A stretch of 64,000 bases of DNA, taken from assembly GCA_002708715.1 (NCBI GenBank), contig PAPB01000022.1, positions 10,112 through 74,111 of the forward strand, given 5' to 3'. Shown one piece after another: positions 37,855 through 46,557 of the stretch (the first letter of the stretch is position 1; each line of letters starts with the position of its first letter). Under the pieces are notes generated by a model. It did not search any database and was not told the DNA's origin. It saw nothing but the letters and a program-made list of their open reading frames with translations. Both the position numbers and the translations under genes were made by a program. Source of the stretch: Fidelibacterota bacterium. GTDB lineage: Bacteria > Fidelibacterota > Marinisomatia > Marinisomatales > UBA1611.

Positions 37855-38588
37855 TAAATGGATAATAATTGCTCTATCTTTTGCTCTAAATCTATAATCT
37901 CAACTGGCAAATCAATCTCTTCTCCAAATCCACTAGTGCTAATATTTTTATCAACAAAATCATTTACAATAGATGGATCAAAAGGATAATTTAAAAATTT
38001 AAACATTGTTCCAAAATGTTTATCAGGTAAATCTAAGATATGTTCAAAGGACATGTAAAAGACGGGAATATCTTTTTTTTCACAAAATTTCAAAGCATTT
38101 CCTGTATATGTTTTCCAAAGATTTAAACCTTGGGACAAAGAAATTTTATTCCTTTTTCTAAGTGATCGTGCAACAGACACTGATTTTCTTGTAACAAAAA
38201 TAATTTTAATCTTTTCCCTCAAACCCATTTCTTCAAAAATATCAACCCAATTTGATATGGTTAGACATGTCCTAGGATCTTTCCAACCCCAAAATTTGAA
38301 ATCAGAATCATAATTGTTTATCACTTTAACCATATTATTTTTTATTTTTTTATTGATTTTTGGAATTGGGATATCTGGTTTATAACTTTTTATATCATAG
38401 CCAACATTTTTCATTATTAAATCATTTATCTTACGAAAATCAAAATTTTCATAAAAACCTTTTGGGTTTTGAGGTAATGGACGTGGCCAAAAACTTTGAT
38501 ATGTACCCATAGTGATTTTATTTAAATGCAATACCCCAGCTACAGTAGAAGTACCACTACGATGCATGCCTAATACAATAACAATCAT
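37854..38588 (-). CDS. sulfotransferase family protein
   Basis: A 244-residue P-loop-like enzyme that probably transfers sulfate from PAPS to a carbohydrate. The 5'-phosphosulfate loop is clear: VIVLGMHRSGTSTVAGVLHL. The 3'-phosphate motif follows as IIFVTRKSVSVARSLRKRN, then VFYMSFEHIL. The ATG overlaps the stop of the upstream glycosyltransferase as ATGA, and its stop overlaps the next start as TAATG, so it is translated together with glycosyltransferases. This makes sulfation of a surface glycan the most likely role. Confidence 0.85.
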   Translation of the reverse strand: MIVIVLGMHRSGTSTVAGVLHLNKITMGTYQSFWPRPLPQNPKGFYENFDFRKINDLIMKNVGYDIKSYKPDIPIPKINKKIKNNMVKVINNYDSDFKFWGWKDPRTCLTISNWVDIFEEMGLREKIKIIFVTRKSVSVARSLRKRNKISLSQGLNLWKTYTGNALKFCEKKDIPVFYMSFEHILDLPDKHFGTMFKFLNYPFDPSIVNDFVDKNISTSGFGEEIDLPVEIIDLEQKIEQLLSI

Positions 38589-39607
38589 TTATAATAATTT
38601 TTTTTAAATCCCACAATCTCTTTCTGCCCAAGAATAAACCGCCTTACAAAAGCCTGTATAAACCCAAGTCCATATCCAAAAATTTGAGAAGGGACAACTG
38701 GTAATAAATAAAAGAAAACCCTTATATCTTTCTTTTTAAAAGATCCATATAATGCGAGTAAGCACAAAGGGATAAATAAAATAATAAATAATTGAATAAA
38801 TGATTCTTGAAAAAGAACAAAACAAATAGTTATGAATAAAATAGTAATAGCAGGAAAAAAATGAATTAACTCCAGCATATCAGAATCTATTTTACCTAGA
38901 TTTACTCTTGCTACGCCCCAATTATAGACTTGTTTAAAAAATTGTTTTATGGAAGTCCGGCGCCTATGATAGACTGTTGCATCTATTAAAAATTTAATAC
39001 GAAAACCTGATTTTCGAATACGATTACTATATTCTATATCTTGACCATGTCTTAGACTACCAAAACCCCCTATTTCATCAAAAATAGATCTTTTTATTCC
39101 CATATTATGAGTTCTTGGGAAAAATTTAGCTAACATTTTTTCACTATGCCCTCTCATGCCTCCTGTTGTTAAAAAAGATGTCATAGAAAAATCAATCGCT
39201 TTTTGAAGTACAGTAAAATCATCTTTAGCGCTGTCAGGCCCTCCAAATGCATCAAAAGTATCTTTTATATATTCTTGATAAATATTTTTCAACCAATCAG
39301 GATGTGCCTCACAATCAGAGTCAATAAATAATATCAGCTCACCAGTTGCGATTTGTAATCCATGATTTCTAGCAGCACCTGGTCCTTGATTACTTTGTGA
39401 AATAATTTTAATTAAAAAATCTGATTCTTTCTGCCAGTTTTGAACTATTTCTTTCGTGTTATCTGTTGAGCCATCATCAGAAATAATAAATTCGAATAAA
39501 TCAAAATTGACCGATTGATTTTTAAGAGAATTATAAAGATATTTGATTTCATGGACACGATTATAAGATGGTGTAATAATACTTATGATGGGTGGTTTAC
39601 CAGCCAT
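38585..39607 (-). CDS. family 2 glycosyltransferase with C-terminal membrane helices
   Basis: A 340-residue GT2 enzyme. Motifs are PIISIITPSYNRVHEIKYLY, EFIISDDGSTDNT, GPGAARNHGLQIATGELILF followed by DSD, and the acceptor-side YHRRRTSIKQF. After residue about 245 come two or three hydrophobic helices (FPAITILFITICFVLF, LFIILFIPLCLLALY), as in transferases that act on lipid-linked saccharides. The gene begins 4 nt after the DPM1-like transferase stop and overlaps the sulfotransferase start. Confidence 0.9.
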   Translation of the reverse strand: MAGKPPIISIITPSYNRVHEIKYLYNSLKNQSVNFDLFEFIISDDGSTDNTKEIVQNWQKESDFLIKIISQSNQGPGAARNHGLQIATGELILFIDSDCEAHPDWLKNIYQEYIKDTFDAFGGPDSAKDDFTVLQKAIDFSMTSFLTTGGMRGHSEKMLAKFFPRTHNMGIKRSIFDEIGGFGSLRHGQDIEYSNRIRKSGFRIKFLIDATVYHRRRTSIKQFFKQVYNWGVARVNLGKIDSDMLELIHFFPAITILFITICFVLFQESFIQLFIILFIPLCLLALYGSFKKKDIRVFFYLLPVVPSQIFGYGLGFIQAFVRRFILGQKEIVGFKKNYYK

Positions 39608-39611
39608 TCTA

Positions 39612-40541
39612 TTATTTATTATTTATAAATTTCCGAACCCTATCTTCCTTTCCTTGAATAGGACGCGCTACTAATTCTCCCAAAAGTCCCATAGAGAAGA
39701 ACTGTATTCCAATTACGATTAACATCACACCTAATATCAATAATGCTATATGCTTGGAAAATGGATCACCAATTGAATATTTATAATATAATACGACCAA
39801 CTCCAATACAAAACCAATTAAGAAAAATCCTATTCCAAAAGCTCCAAATAAATGTAATGGTTGCTGATTAAAACGATTTAAAAATAAAATTGTAATTAAA
39901 TCAAAAAATCCATGAAATAATCTTGAACTTCCATATTTTGTTTTTCCAAATTTTCTTGCACGATGATTAACAACAATCTCTGTAATTTTAAACTTTCTTT
40001 GTCCAGCTAAAGCAGGGATATATCTATGCCTACCACCATATATTTCAATTGATTTAATAACAGCTTGTTTATAACCTTTTAGTCCGCAATTAAAATCGTG
40101 AATTTTGACCCCTGTTAATATCCGTGTAACAAAATTAAATATTTTAGAAGGGATTCGCTTATTTAAAGGATCCAAACGGTCTTTTTTCCAACCAGAGACT
40201 AAATCCCAACCATCATCAAGTTTTGAAACAAGATTTTTTATTTCTGCTGGATCATCTTGTAGATCTGCGTCCATAGTAATAACATAGTCACCTCTAGCAG
40301 CCTTAAAACCTTCATTTAATGCTGCTGACTTACCATAATTACGATAAAACTGAATTAATTTAAAATGTTTATCACTTTTTGAAAGCTCTTCCAACCATAA
40401 AGAAGATCCATCACTTGAACCATCATCAACAAAAATAACTTCCCAATCATCGAAATTACTTAGACTTTTAATCAATTCATTTTTCAATTCGGATAAAGAA
40501 TCAATTTCATTAAATATTGGTATGATGATAGATATATTCAT
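39612..40541 (-). CDS. polyprenol-phosphate glycosyltransferase (DPM1/GtrB-like GT2)
   Basis: 309 residues: a GT2 catalytic domain with IIIPIFNEIDSL, VIFVDDGSSDGS, NYGKSAALNEGFKAARGDYV and DADLQDDP, followed by two C-terminal transmembrane helices (HLFGAFGIGFFLIGFVLELV and IALLILGVMLIVIGIQFFSM). This is the layout of enzymes that load a sugar onto undecaprenyl phosphate at the inner membrane. The lipid-linked sugar would be a donor for GT-C enzymes such as the YfhO homologue in the same gene run. Confidence 0.92.
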   Translation of the reverse strand: MNISIIIPIFNEIDSLSELKNELIKSLSNFDDWEVIFVDDGSSDGSSLWLEELSKSDKHFKLIQFYRNYGKSAALNEGFKAARGDYVITMDADLQDDPAEIKNLVSKLDDGWDLVSGWKKDRLDPLNKRIPSKIFNFVTRILTGVKIHDFNCGLKGYKQAVIKSIEIYGGRHRYIPALAGQRKFKITEIVVNHRARKFGKTKYGSSRLFHGFFDLITILFLNRFNQQPLHLFGAFGIGFFLIGFVLELVVLYYKYSIGDPFSKHIALLILGVMLIVIGIQFFSMGLLGELVARPIQGKEDRVRKFINNK

Positions 40542-40542
40542 C

Positions 40543-41151
40543 TCAAAACTCTAACATTTTCCATAATTTTTTCATATTAATATGATCGGTTCCTCTTTCT
40601 CTTTTTTTAATATCTATTTTTAATTTATTGTTAGAGTTTCTATCACTGAAATCAAGAGAAGTTAATGCATTTTTTTCATTATTTAATTTTGTATACGAAA
40701 ATTTTAATATCAAATCATTATCCATATTTTTATTTAAATTTTTTATCTTTTGCCTCAAATCTGGTTCGACACCCCAAACAAATTTTGTAATATCCTTTGT
40801 ACCTAATATTTCTAAATACGGAAAAATATCTACGACTTGATTATTATCATAATATTTATTGTTAATTAAATCCCTTATTGTAATTGTATTAGGTGATATC
40901 CACATTAATAAAGTCTTTCTACCTACCATATCGGAAAATTGAAAAAAAGTACTGTCCCCCTGGGATTTATATGAGAATGATAATTTACCATTAAATGTCC
41001 CTCTAGAATCAATGAGACCTTTACCTTTAGATGATTTATATTGATTTAATAATTCAGGATAAGATTTTTTAGAATGCATCAAAACTAAATTATCAACGCT
41101 ACTTGCACATCCTATCAATATTAATAAAAGAATACCAATATATTTAACCAT
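40543..41151 (-). CDS. putative lipoprotein, LolB/DUF4292-like
   Basis: A 202-residue protein with a short lipoprotein signal (YIGILLLILIGC, lipobox LIGC). The mature part contains GKGLIDSRGTFNGKLSFSYK and FFQFSDMVGRKTLLMWISPN, alternating strands typical of the LolB/LppX/DUF4292 half-barrel that carries lipids. The C-terminus is basic. No catalytic residues were identified. AGGA precedes the ATG by 4 nt. It sits between the TPR gene and the glycan cassette. A role in outer-membrane lipoprotein or lipid handling fits the fold pattern but is not proven. Confidence 0.6.
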   Translation of the reverse strand: MVKYIGILLLILIGCASSVDNLVLMHSKKSYPELLNQYKSSKGKGLIDSRGTFNGKLSFSYKSQGDSTFFQFSDMVGRKTLLMWISPNTITIRDLINNKYYDNNQVVDIFPYLEILGTKDITKFVWGVEPDLRQKIKNLNKNMDNDLILKFSYTKLNNEKNALTSLDFSDRNSNNKLKIDIKKRERGTDHINMKKLWKMLEF

Positions 41152-41157
41152 GGGGTC

Positions 41158-42657
41158 CTAGTTTTCTACTTGATGCAACTTTGGAGTATTAGTGTTGGCT
41201 TTATCCTTAATTATTTGATCAAAATGTTCACGGATTGTAGCATTTTCTGGATCGATGCTCAATGATTCACGAATATATTTCAAAGCTTCTTCATGTGAAG
41301 ATAATTTATAATAAATCCAGCCTAACGTATCTAAATAAGCCGCAGATTTAGGTTCTAATCGCACTGCATTTTTTGCAAGTTCTAAAGCAAAAGTAATATT
41401 AATACCCCTCTCAACAAGACTATAAGCATAATTATTATATGCCTGTGCATCTGTACTATCATCATTAATTAGTTCCATATATATATTATCAGACTTTTCC
41501 CATTCTGATATTGTATCATATATTAAAGCTAAATTATGCCTAGCATTTTTTGATTGTGGAAAAATTTTTAGAGCATTCAATAAATATATTTTTGCATTTA
41601 TGTAGTCTTTTATTTGGTAATAAGCCGTCCCCAATAAATATTGGATTGTAAAATTTGAAGAGAATTTATCCGAATGCTGGCTAAGACTTAAAATTGCTTT
41701 ATCAGGGTTTTTATTACTCATTGCAATAATTGCAGTATTAACATAACCACGCGGGTCATCTGGAAATATTGAAAGTATTTTTTCATTGTACATTACTGCT
41801 TGCTCAATATTTTTCTGATCAATAAACAAATTGACTAGACTATTAAGAATATCAATATTATTGCTATCATTTTCAAATGACTGAAGCAATACATCAATAG
41901 CTTGTTTTTGATCTTCCAATTTTTCGAAAATTGCACTTTTTTGGATAGAAAGCTCGGGTGAATTCCCATTGATTTCTTCTAATTTATTAATTGCTTTAAT
42001 CGCCGCCTCATAATTTTCATTAAATAAACTTAAATCCTTTAAGGTTAGCAATATTTTTGAATTATCAGAATCTTCCTTTAAAAAATAATTACAAATTTCT
42101 TCAGCTTTTAAAAAATCATTAGTTGCAATCGCAATTTGCAGTGCCTGTTCCAGACCATTTATAGCAATGCTATTTGTATTATATGCTTCGATATAATAAC
42201 TAATAGCTAATTCCCAATTTTTTTGAATTCGAGCTAAATCTGCCAAAGCAAAAATATAATCGAGATTATTTGCATCGATATCATGTAATTTTTCAAAAAC
42301 TATTTTTGCTGCATTATAATCTTTCTTTTTAATGAAAATTTCAGCAAGCATTTCTTGTGCTTCTATTTCATCTGGGTCTAACTCTATAGCAATTTTTAAA
42401 TGATTTTCAGACCTTTTTATTTTTCCTAATTTCCTATATGCATCAGCAAGAGAAACATGTATAGTAGCAGCATTTGGATCTAGATCAACTGCATCTTGAA
42501 ATTCTAGAACTGCCAATGCATAATTCCCTTGATTCATCAAAAATTCTCCTTGCATAAAATGATGTAATGCTAATTCACTTTCATCAATTTCTGCTCCTTT
42601 TAGATCTACAAAAAAAGATAAAATAACAAGTAAAGTGATTCCATTTTGTTTTATCAT
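41158..42657 (-). CDS. exported TPR-repeat protein
   Basis: 499 residues with a signal peptide (NGITLLVILSFFVDLKGAE) and about a dozen tetratricopeptide repeats. Clear copies are ALAVLEFQDAVDLDPNAATI, SENHLKIAIELDPDEIEAQE, AKIYLLNALKIFPQSKNARH and HEEALKYIRESLSIDPENAT. The YNNYAYSLVERG and AAYLDTLGWIYYKL copies match the final pair common in outer-membrane-associated TPR proteins. It probably serves as a protein-protein scaffold in the periplasm. It is 6 nt from the diguanylate cyclase gene and 6 nt from the LolB-like gene. Confidence 0.9.
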   Translation of the reverse strand: MIKQNGITLLVILSFFVDLKGAEIDESELALHHFMQGEFLMNQGNYALAVLEFQDAVDLDPNAATIHVSLADAYRKLGKIKRSENHLKIAIELDPDEIEAQEMLAEIFIKKKDYNAAKIVFEKLHDIDANNLDYIFALADLARIQKNWELAISYYIEAYNTNSIAINGLEQALQIAIATNDFLKAEEICNYFLKEDSDNSKILLTLKDLSLFNENYEAAIKAINKLEEINGNSPELSIQKSAIFEKLEDQKQAIDVLLQSFENDSNNIDILNSLVNLFIDQKNIEQAVMYNEKILSIFPDDPRGYVNTAIIAMSNKNPDKAILSLSQHSDKFSSNFTIQYLLGTAYYQIKDYINAKIYLLNALKIFPQSKNARHNLALIYDTISEWEKSDNIYMELINDDSTDAQAYNNYAYSLVERGINITFALELAKNAVRLEPKSAAYLDTLGWIYYKLSSHEEALKYIRESLSIDPENATIREHFDQIIKDKANTNTPKLHQVEN

Positions 42658-42663
42658 AAAAAA

Positions 42664-44394
42664 TTACGCATCATTATGAATTGTAATACCATTACCGCCA
42701 TTTTGTTTAGTTGCATACATCGCCTGATCTGCATATTCAATTAATTCTTTCATTTCTTTTGTATGAGTTGGATATTCAGACATCCCGCCAGATATTGTTA
42801 TTTTAGTTTCAATATTATTCATTGAGAAATTATAGTCTGCTATATTTTCCACAATTCTTTTTGCAACTACATTTGACATTGCCGCGGTTGTATTAATTAA
42901 AATTATTGCAAATTCCTCCCCTCCATAACGTGCTACTACATCCACAGCTCGTACATTAGCTTCCATAATTTTCGCAACTGTTTGAATTACATAATCTCCA
43001 TATTGATGGCCTAAAGTATCATTAACTTTTTTAAATTTATCTAGATCAAAAATCATAATAGCCATTTTATGCTGAAAACGAGCAGCTCTTTGAATTTCAT
43101 CTCTAAATCTTTCTTTAAATGTTTGATGATTTAATAATTTTGATAATCCATCATGTGTTGCATTGATATAAATTTTTTCATATTCATTTTTCCAATAAAG
43201 GGCTGATCCCAATACGTTACCAATTATTTCCAAATTATTCCTATCTGATTCTGTATAATACTTATCATTTTTTCTTTCAATTATTATAGATCCTTTATTT
43301 TGATTATCAACAATAATAGGAACACCTAAAATAGATTTATAGATATGCTCATCAGATTCATTAGAACTAAATCTAAATAGATTACTATGTGATTCCTGCC
43401 AATTTGCAGTTAAAATTGATTTTCCATTTATAACTGGGAGGCCATGCAAAGAGCCATTAGTTGGAAAATCTATTCCTTCTATAAATTCATCCTTATCACC
43501 ATCAATTGCTTTAATTGTTAAACTTAATCCTTTATCATATTCTCTTCTATTTTCTGTTTCTTTTCTAAAAGAAATTGAAAAACGATCATATTGAAAAGAT
43601 GAAACAATCAAAAGTTTAAATCGATTGAAAATGGCTATTTCATCAGATTTAAAATCAATATTGGAAAGAATATCCAAAATTAATGATTTATTATACTCTC
43701 CGTTTACATGCTGTTCTAATTTTCCCAAATTCTCAAGTCCAAAAGAAATAAATTTACCCAAGTAACTAAAAACATCTTTCTCTTTTTGCTGAACATCAGT
43801 AAAGTGATCTACCATACTTAAAATAAAACCCGCGGTATTACCTTTTAAAATAATAGGACAAAAAATAGCGCATTCACTTCCTCTCCAATTTTGTCTACGA
43901 AATAAGTCGTTCCATAAGTCTGGATTATCTTTTTGATGTAAATTCTTTTTTTGATAAATATAATCTTGAACAGTAGTGTTTTTTATAGGGATCAAATCTA
44001 AAAATTTATTTTCATCTTCTGTTTGTAAAACAAATGACTGTTTATCTGGATCAATAATATAAATTGCAGAAGTACTATGGGGGTTAATTGATTTAGCTAA
44101 TAACAATACTTGATTGGTTAAATCTTTAAATGAATTTTTAAAGGATTTATTAGTTACATTATTTACATCTACAATATTATTTTCATGATTACCAAGTTCA
44201 TTTATTGTGCCTGATGTACCTGATAAAATCTTATTATACATCATCAAAATAATAATTAAAGAAATAATAACAACATACTTTAAAACAGACTTAACCCAGC
44301 GAATATCATCAGGTATTAAAGTATATAAAAAAACTATGAGGCAGAAAAGAGTTAGCGCTCTTGTGAAAGATTGTAAATTTACCATAGATGACAT
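42664..44394 (-). CDS. GAF-GGDEF diguanylate cyclase
   Basis: A 576-residue membrane-bound cyclase making c-di-GMP. Two N-terminal helices (LTLFCLIVFLYTLIP and VLKYVVIISLIIILMMY) precede two GAF-like regions at about 90-210 and 230-395. The GGDEF domain follows with FDLDKFKKVNDTLGHQYGD and the active-site signature RYGGEEFAIIL. An inhibitory I-site RxxD (RAVD) lies five residues before GGEEF, so product inhibition is expected. No EAL domain is present. It lies downstream of the sigma/anti-sigma pair, and a hairpin occupies the 74-nt gap before its start. Confidence 0.93.
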   Translation of the reverse strand: MSSMVNLQSFTRALTLFCLIVFLYTLIPDDIRWVKSVLKYVVIISLIIILMMYNKILSGTSGTINELGNHENNIVDVNNVTNKSFKNSFKDLTNQVLLLAKSINPHSTSAIYIIDPDKQSFVLQTEDENKFLDLIPIKNTTVQDYIYQKKNLHQKDNPDLWNDLFRRQNWRGSECAIFCPIILKGNTAGFILSMVDHFTDVQQKEKDVFSYLGKFISFGLENLGKLEQHVNGEYNKSLILDILSNIDFKSDEIAIFNRFKLLIVSSFQYDRFSISFRKETENRREYDKGLSLTIKAIDGDKDEFIEGIDFPTNGSLHGLPVINGKSILTANWQESHSNLFRFSSNESDEHIYKSILGVPIIVDNQNKGSIIIERKNDKYYTESDRNNLEIIGNVLGSALYWKNEYEKIYINATHDGLSKLLNHQTFKERFRDEIQRAARFQHKMAIMIFDLDKFKKVNDTLGHQYGDYVIQTVAKIMEANVRAVDVVARYGGEEFAIILINTTAAMSNVVAKRIVENIADYNFSMNNIETKITISGGMSEYPTHTKEMKELIEYADQAMYATKQNGGNGITIHNDA

Positions 44395-44404
44395 AATATA
44401 ATAA

Positions 44405-44450
44405 TCCCCTACTATAAAATTAACAAGTTTGAGGGGAGGATAAAACTTGT
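44405..44450 (-). promoter_or_regulatory. hairpin with SD-complementary loop upstream of the diguanylate cyclase gene
   Basis: On the minus strand an 8-bp stem (acaagttt/aaacttgt, 44443-44450 with 44423-44430) carries the 12-nt loop TATCCTCCCCTC. The loop contains TCCCCT, which is fully complementary to AGGGGA at 44405-44410, the purine-rich stretch 11 nt before the cyclase ATG. Loop pairing would form an H-type pseudoknot over the ribosome-binding region. It may instead be a plain weak terminator of the anti-sigma transcript. Confidence 0.3.
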
Positions 44451-44468
44451 TTGGTGTATTTTTATGTA

Positions 44469-44993
44469 TTAATCATTTACAAACTTAATTTTATTAGAAT
44501 AATCCTTTTTTGAACCATTAATTGAATCATTATTTGTATCAACAAAATTCTGTGAAGGCTGAATAATTTTATCTTTATTATTATTAACTTGGGGAAAAGT
44601 TTTTTCTTTATCAACAAAATTTCCCTTTAAAGGTATTTTTGAATTATTTAATGGACTAACTACTTCATAAACTAAAAAAAGTAATAAAACCATTAAACTC
44701 GTGATCATCGATGCATTGATGACAGAAAAACCAAAAAATAAATCACCTTCTCTCTTCTTTATACTATTAGAATCATACCTATCTATCTTATTTAAAAGCT
44801 TTTTATTGAAATCCTTATTAGCCTTTAATTTTGGAATTTTTTTCAATTGAGCTATATTTATTTTAATATGATCAACAAATTCTTGTGCATCAGGATTATT
44901 AATTAAATATTTCTCAACTTTCTTTCTCTTTTTTAAGGAAAGTTCATTTTCTATGTATGAAGAAATTAAATCTTCAAATTTATGATGGTCCAT
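44469..44993 (-). CDS. putative anti-sigma factor, single-pass membrane protein
   Basis: A 174-residue protein. The cytoplasmic N-terminus FEDLISSYIENELSLKKRKK with VEKYLINNPDAQEFV is the helical anti-sigma pattern, but the HxxxCxxC zinc ligands of ZAS domains are missing. One transmembrane helix lies at about 92-113 (INASMITSLMVLLLFLVYEV). The periplasmic tail is polar and Asn/Lys/Asp-rich. It starts 15 nt after the ECF sigma gene stop, the usual order for a sigma and its antagonist. The identification rests on context plus topology. Confidence 0.72.
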   Translation of the reverse strand: MDHHKFEDLISSYIENELSLKKRKKVEKYLINNPDAQEFVDHIKINIAQLKKIPKLKANKDFNKKLLNKIDRYDSNSIKKREGDLFFGFSVINASMITSLMVLLLFLVYEVVSPLNNSKIPLKGNFVDKEKTFPQVNNNKDKIIQPSQNFVDTNNDSINGSKKDYSNKIKFVND

Positions 44994-45008
44994 TTATGAT
45001 AATCACTC

Positions 45009-45629
45009 CTATTTTAAATGCTGTAATTCCAATTGCAACTGTAGCCTTGCACGATTAATCCTCGATTTTACTGTACCAAGAGGAACTTGAACAATATCAC
45101 TAATTTCATCATAACTTAATTCTTGAATATCTCTTAAAACAATTACAGACTTATAATTCTCTGGCAACTTTTCTATTGCTTCATGGATTATTTTAATAAG
45201 AAATTTATTTTCATAATCTTTCTCCAACCCTTGTTCATCAGTTGGTAATTCATAATCTCCTTTTTCTTTTTTAAACTGACTTAAATAAATAAGTTTTTTC
45301 CTTTTTTTCTTACGCAACTCTGTATTAGCTAAATTTCGTGTAATAGTATAAATCCAAGTTGAAAACTTGCCAATTGGACGATAGTAATCCTTTTTCTCAT
45401 ATAATTTTATGAATGTATCTTGAACAATATCTTCAGCCTGCTCATCATCTTTCAGAAAATAAAATGCAAAATTCTTTAATCTATCTTTATATCTATTAAC
45501 TAATTCAATATATGCATTTTCATCTCCAGACTGAAAACGTAAAATTAATTCTTCATCAGAATATAAAAATCTTTTATATTTTTTATCCAATGATCCTACC
45601 AATAAATTGAATGAGCTCTGTTTCATCAT
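45009..45629 (-). CDS. ECF-family RNA polymerase sigma factor
   Basis: A 206-residue sigma-70 factor of the ECF type. Region 2 contains LILRFQSGDENAYIELVNRY and AEDIVQDTFIKLYEK with FSTWIYTITRNLANTELR. Region 4 contains YKSVIVLRDIQELSYDEISD then VQVPLGTVKSRINRARLQLQ. The first ATG (45629) lies 47 nt inside holA and lacks a Shine-Dalgarno. A later start near the TTG codons at 45602 or 45590 would give a more typical ECF N-terminus, so the exact start is uncertain. It is followed by the putative anti-sigma gene. Confidence 0.93.
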   Translation of the reverse strand: MMKQSSFNLLVGSLDKKYKRFLYSDEELILRFQSGDENAYIELVNRYKDRLKNFAFYFLKDDEQAEDIVQDTFIKLYEKKDYYRPIGKFSTWIYTITRNLANTELRKKKRKKLIYLSQFKKEKGDYELPTDEQGLEKDYENKFLIKIIHEAIEKLPENYKSVIVLRDIQELSYDEISDIVQVPLGTVKSRINRARLQLQLELQHLK

Positions 45630-46557
45630 TTATAGTCTGCGTCTTTATTTTTTTATCAATATTATGTAATAGTTTAATTGCTAATCTTATCTTTTTTACT
45701 GAATAGCCATTAGCAAAATAAGTAATTTTATTTTTAATAGATCTTGGTAATCCTATATAACTATTAGATTTATTAAAAGTTCCATTTTTCATTTTAATAT
45801 ATAATATTTCTTGAAAAAAATTTGTTAAAGGATAAATCAATGAAAGGATAGAGCCATAATATTCAATTAAAGTTTTCCCAATATAAATACTGCTATCTAA
45901 TTTTTTATTACCCAAAGCTAATAAAAATTCCCAGAGCTTTCTTTCTCGCTTCCAACCCGAAATTTGTTCAATATCATCTAATTCAATGTTTTTTCGGCTT
46001 CCAATTAAAAGACATAATTTATTAATCTCATTATTTAAATGTGCTAAAGAATCTCCTGTCATTTCTATTAATTTTTTGACTGTACTACTCTCTGCATTTT
46101 TATTATTTAATTTTAAAAGATAGTTTGCCCATTTAACTATATCTTGATCATAGGGAGTTTGAACATTAAGAGGTTGAATAATCGATTCAATTTTTGAAAT
46201 AAATACCGATTTAGCTAGCCAATCATCTATAATTAAAAAAATTAAAAAATTAGAATTTGGATTATGGCATATTTCAAGTAAATCAATACCTGGCTTGCCT
46301 ATAATTCTTTGTGGATTCCTAATTATAAAAAGTTTTTTCGTAGCAAAAAGATCAGTTATAATCAACCTTTCAATAATCTCTTTACTTTTCATATCTTCTG
46401 GCTGCATGAAAATTTTATTTACTGGATCATCTCCAAAAAATTTTGCAGCAACTTTATCTATAAAAAAATTTTGCAAGAAATAATCGTTACCTTTTAAAAA
46501 GTATATAGGATATATGTTACCATAAGAAACTTCTTTTAAAGCTTCTTTAATTTTCAT
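45583..46557 (-). CDS. holA: DNA polymerase III delta subunit
   Basis: A 324-residue clamp-loader subunit. The N-terminal region MKIKEALKEVSYGNIYPIYF with LKGNDYFLQNFFIDKV is the family start, and IITDLFATKKLFIIRNPQRI fits the delta AAA-like fold. The helical collar domain follows, ending in QTINDETELIQFIGRIIG. The sequence is diverged but collinear with HolA. The ATG overlaps the putP-like stop by 11 nt, and the stop lies inside the sigma gene's first codons. Confidence 0.9.
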   Translation of the reverse strand: MKIKEALKEVSYGNIYPIYFLKGNDYFLQNFFIDKVAAKFFGDDPVNKIFMQPEDMKSKEIIERLIITDLFATKKLFIIRNPQRIIGKPGIDLLEICHNPNSNFLIFLIIDDWLAKSVFISKIESIIQPLNVQTPYDQDIVKWANYLLKLNNKNAESSTVKKLIEMTGDSLAHLNNEINKLCLLIGSRKNIELDDIEQISGWKRERKLWEFLLALGNKKLDSSIYIGKTLIEYYGSILSLIYPLTNFFQEILYIKMKNGTFNKSNSYIGLPRSIKNKITYFANGYSVKKIRLAIKLLHNIDKKIKTQTINDETELIQFIGRIIG

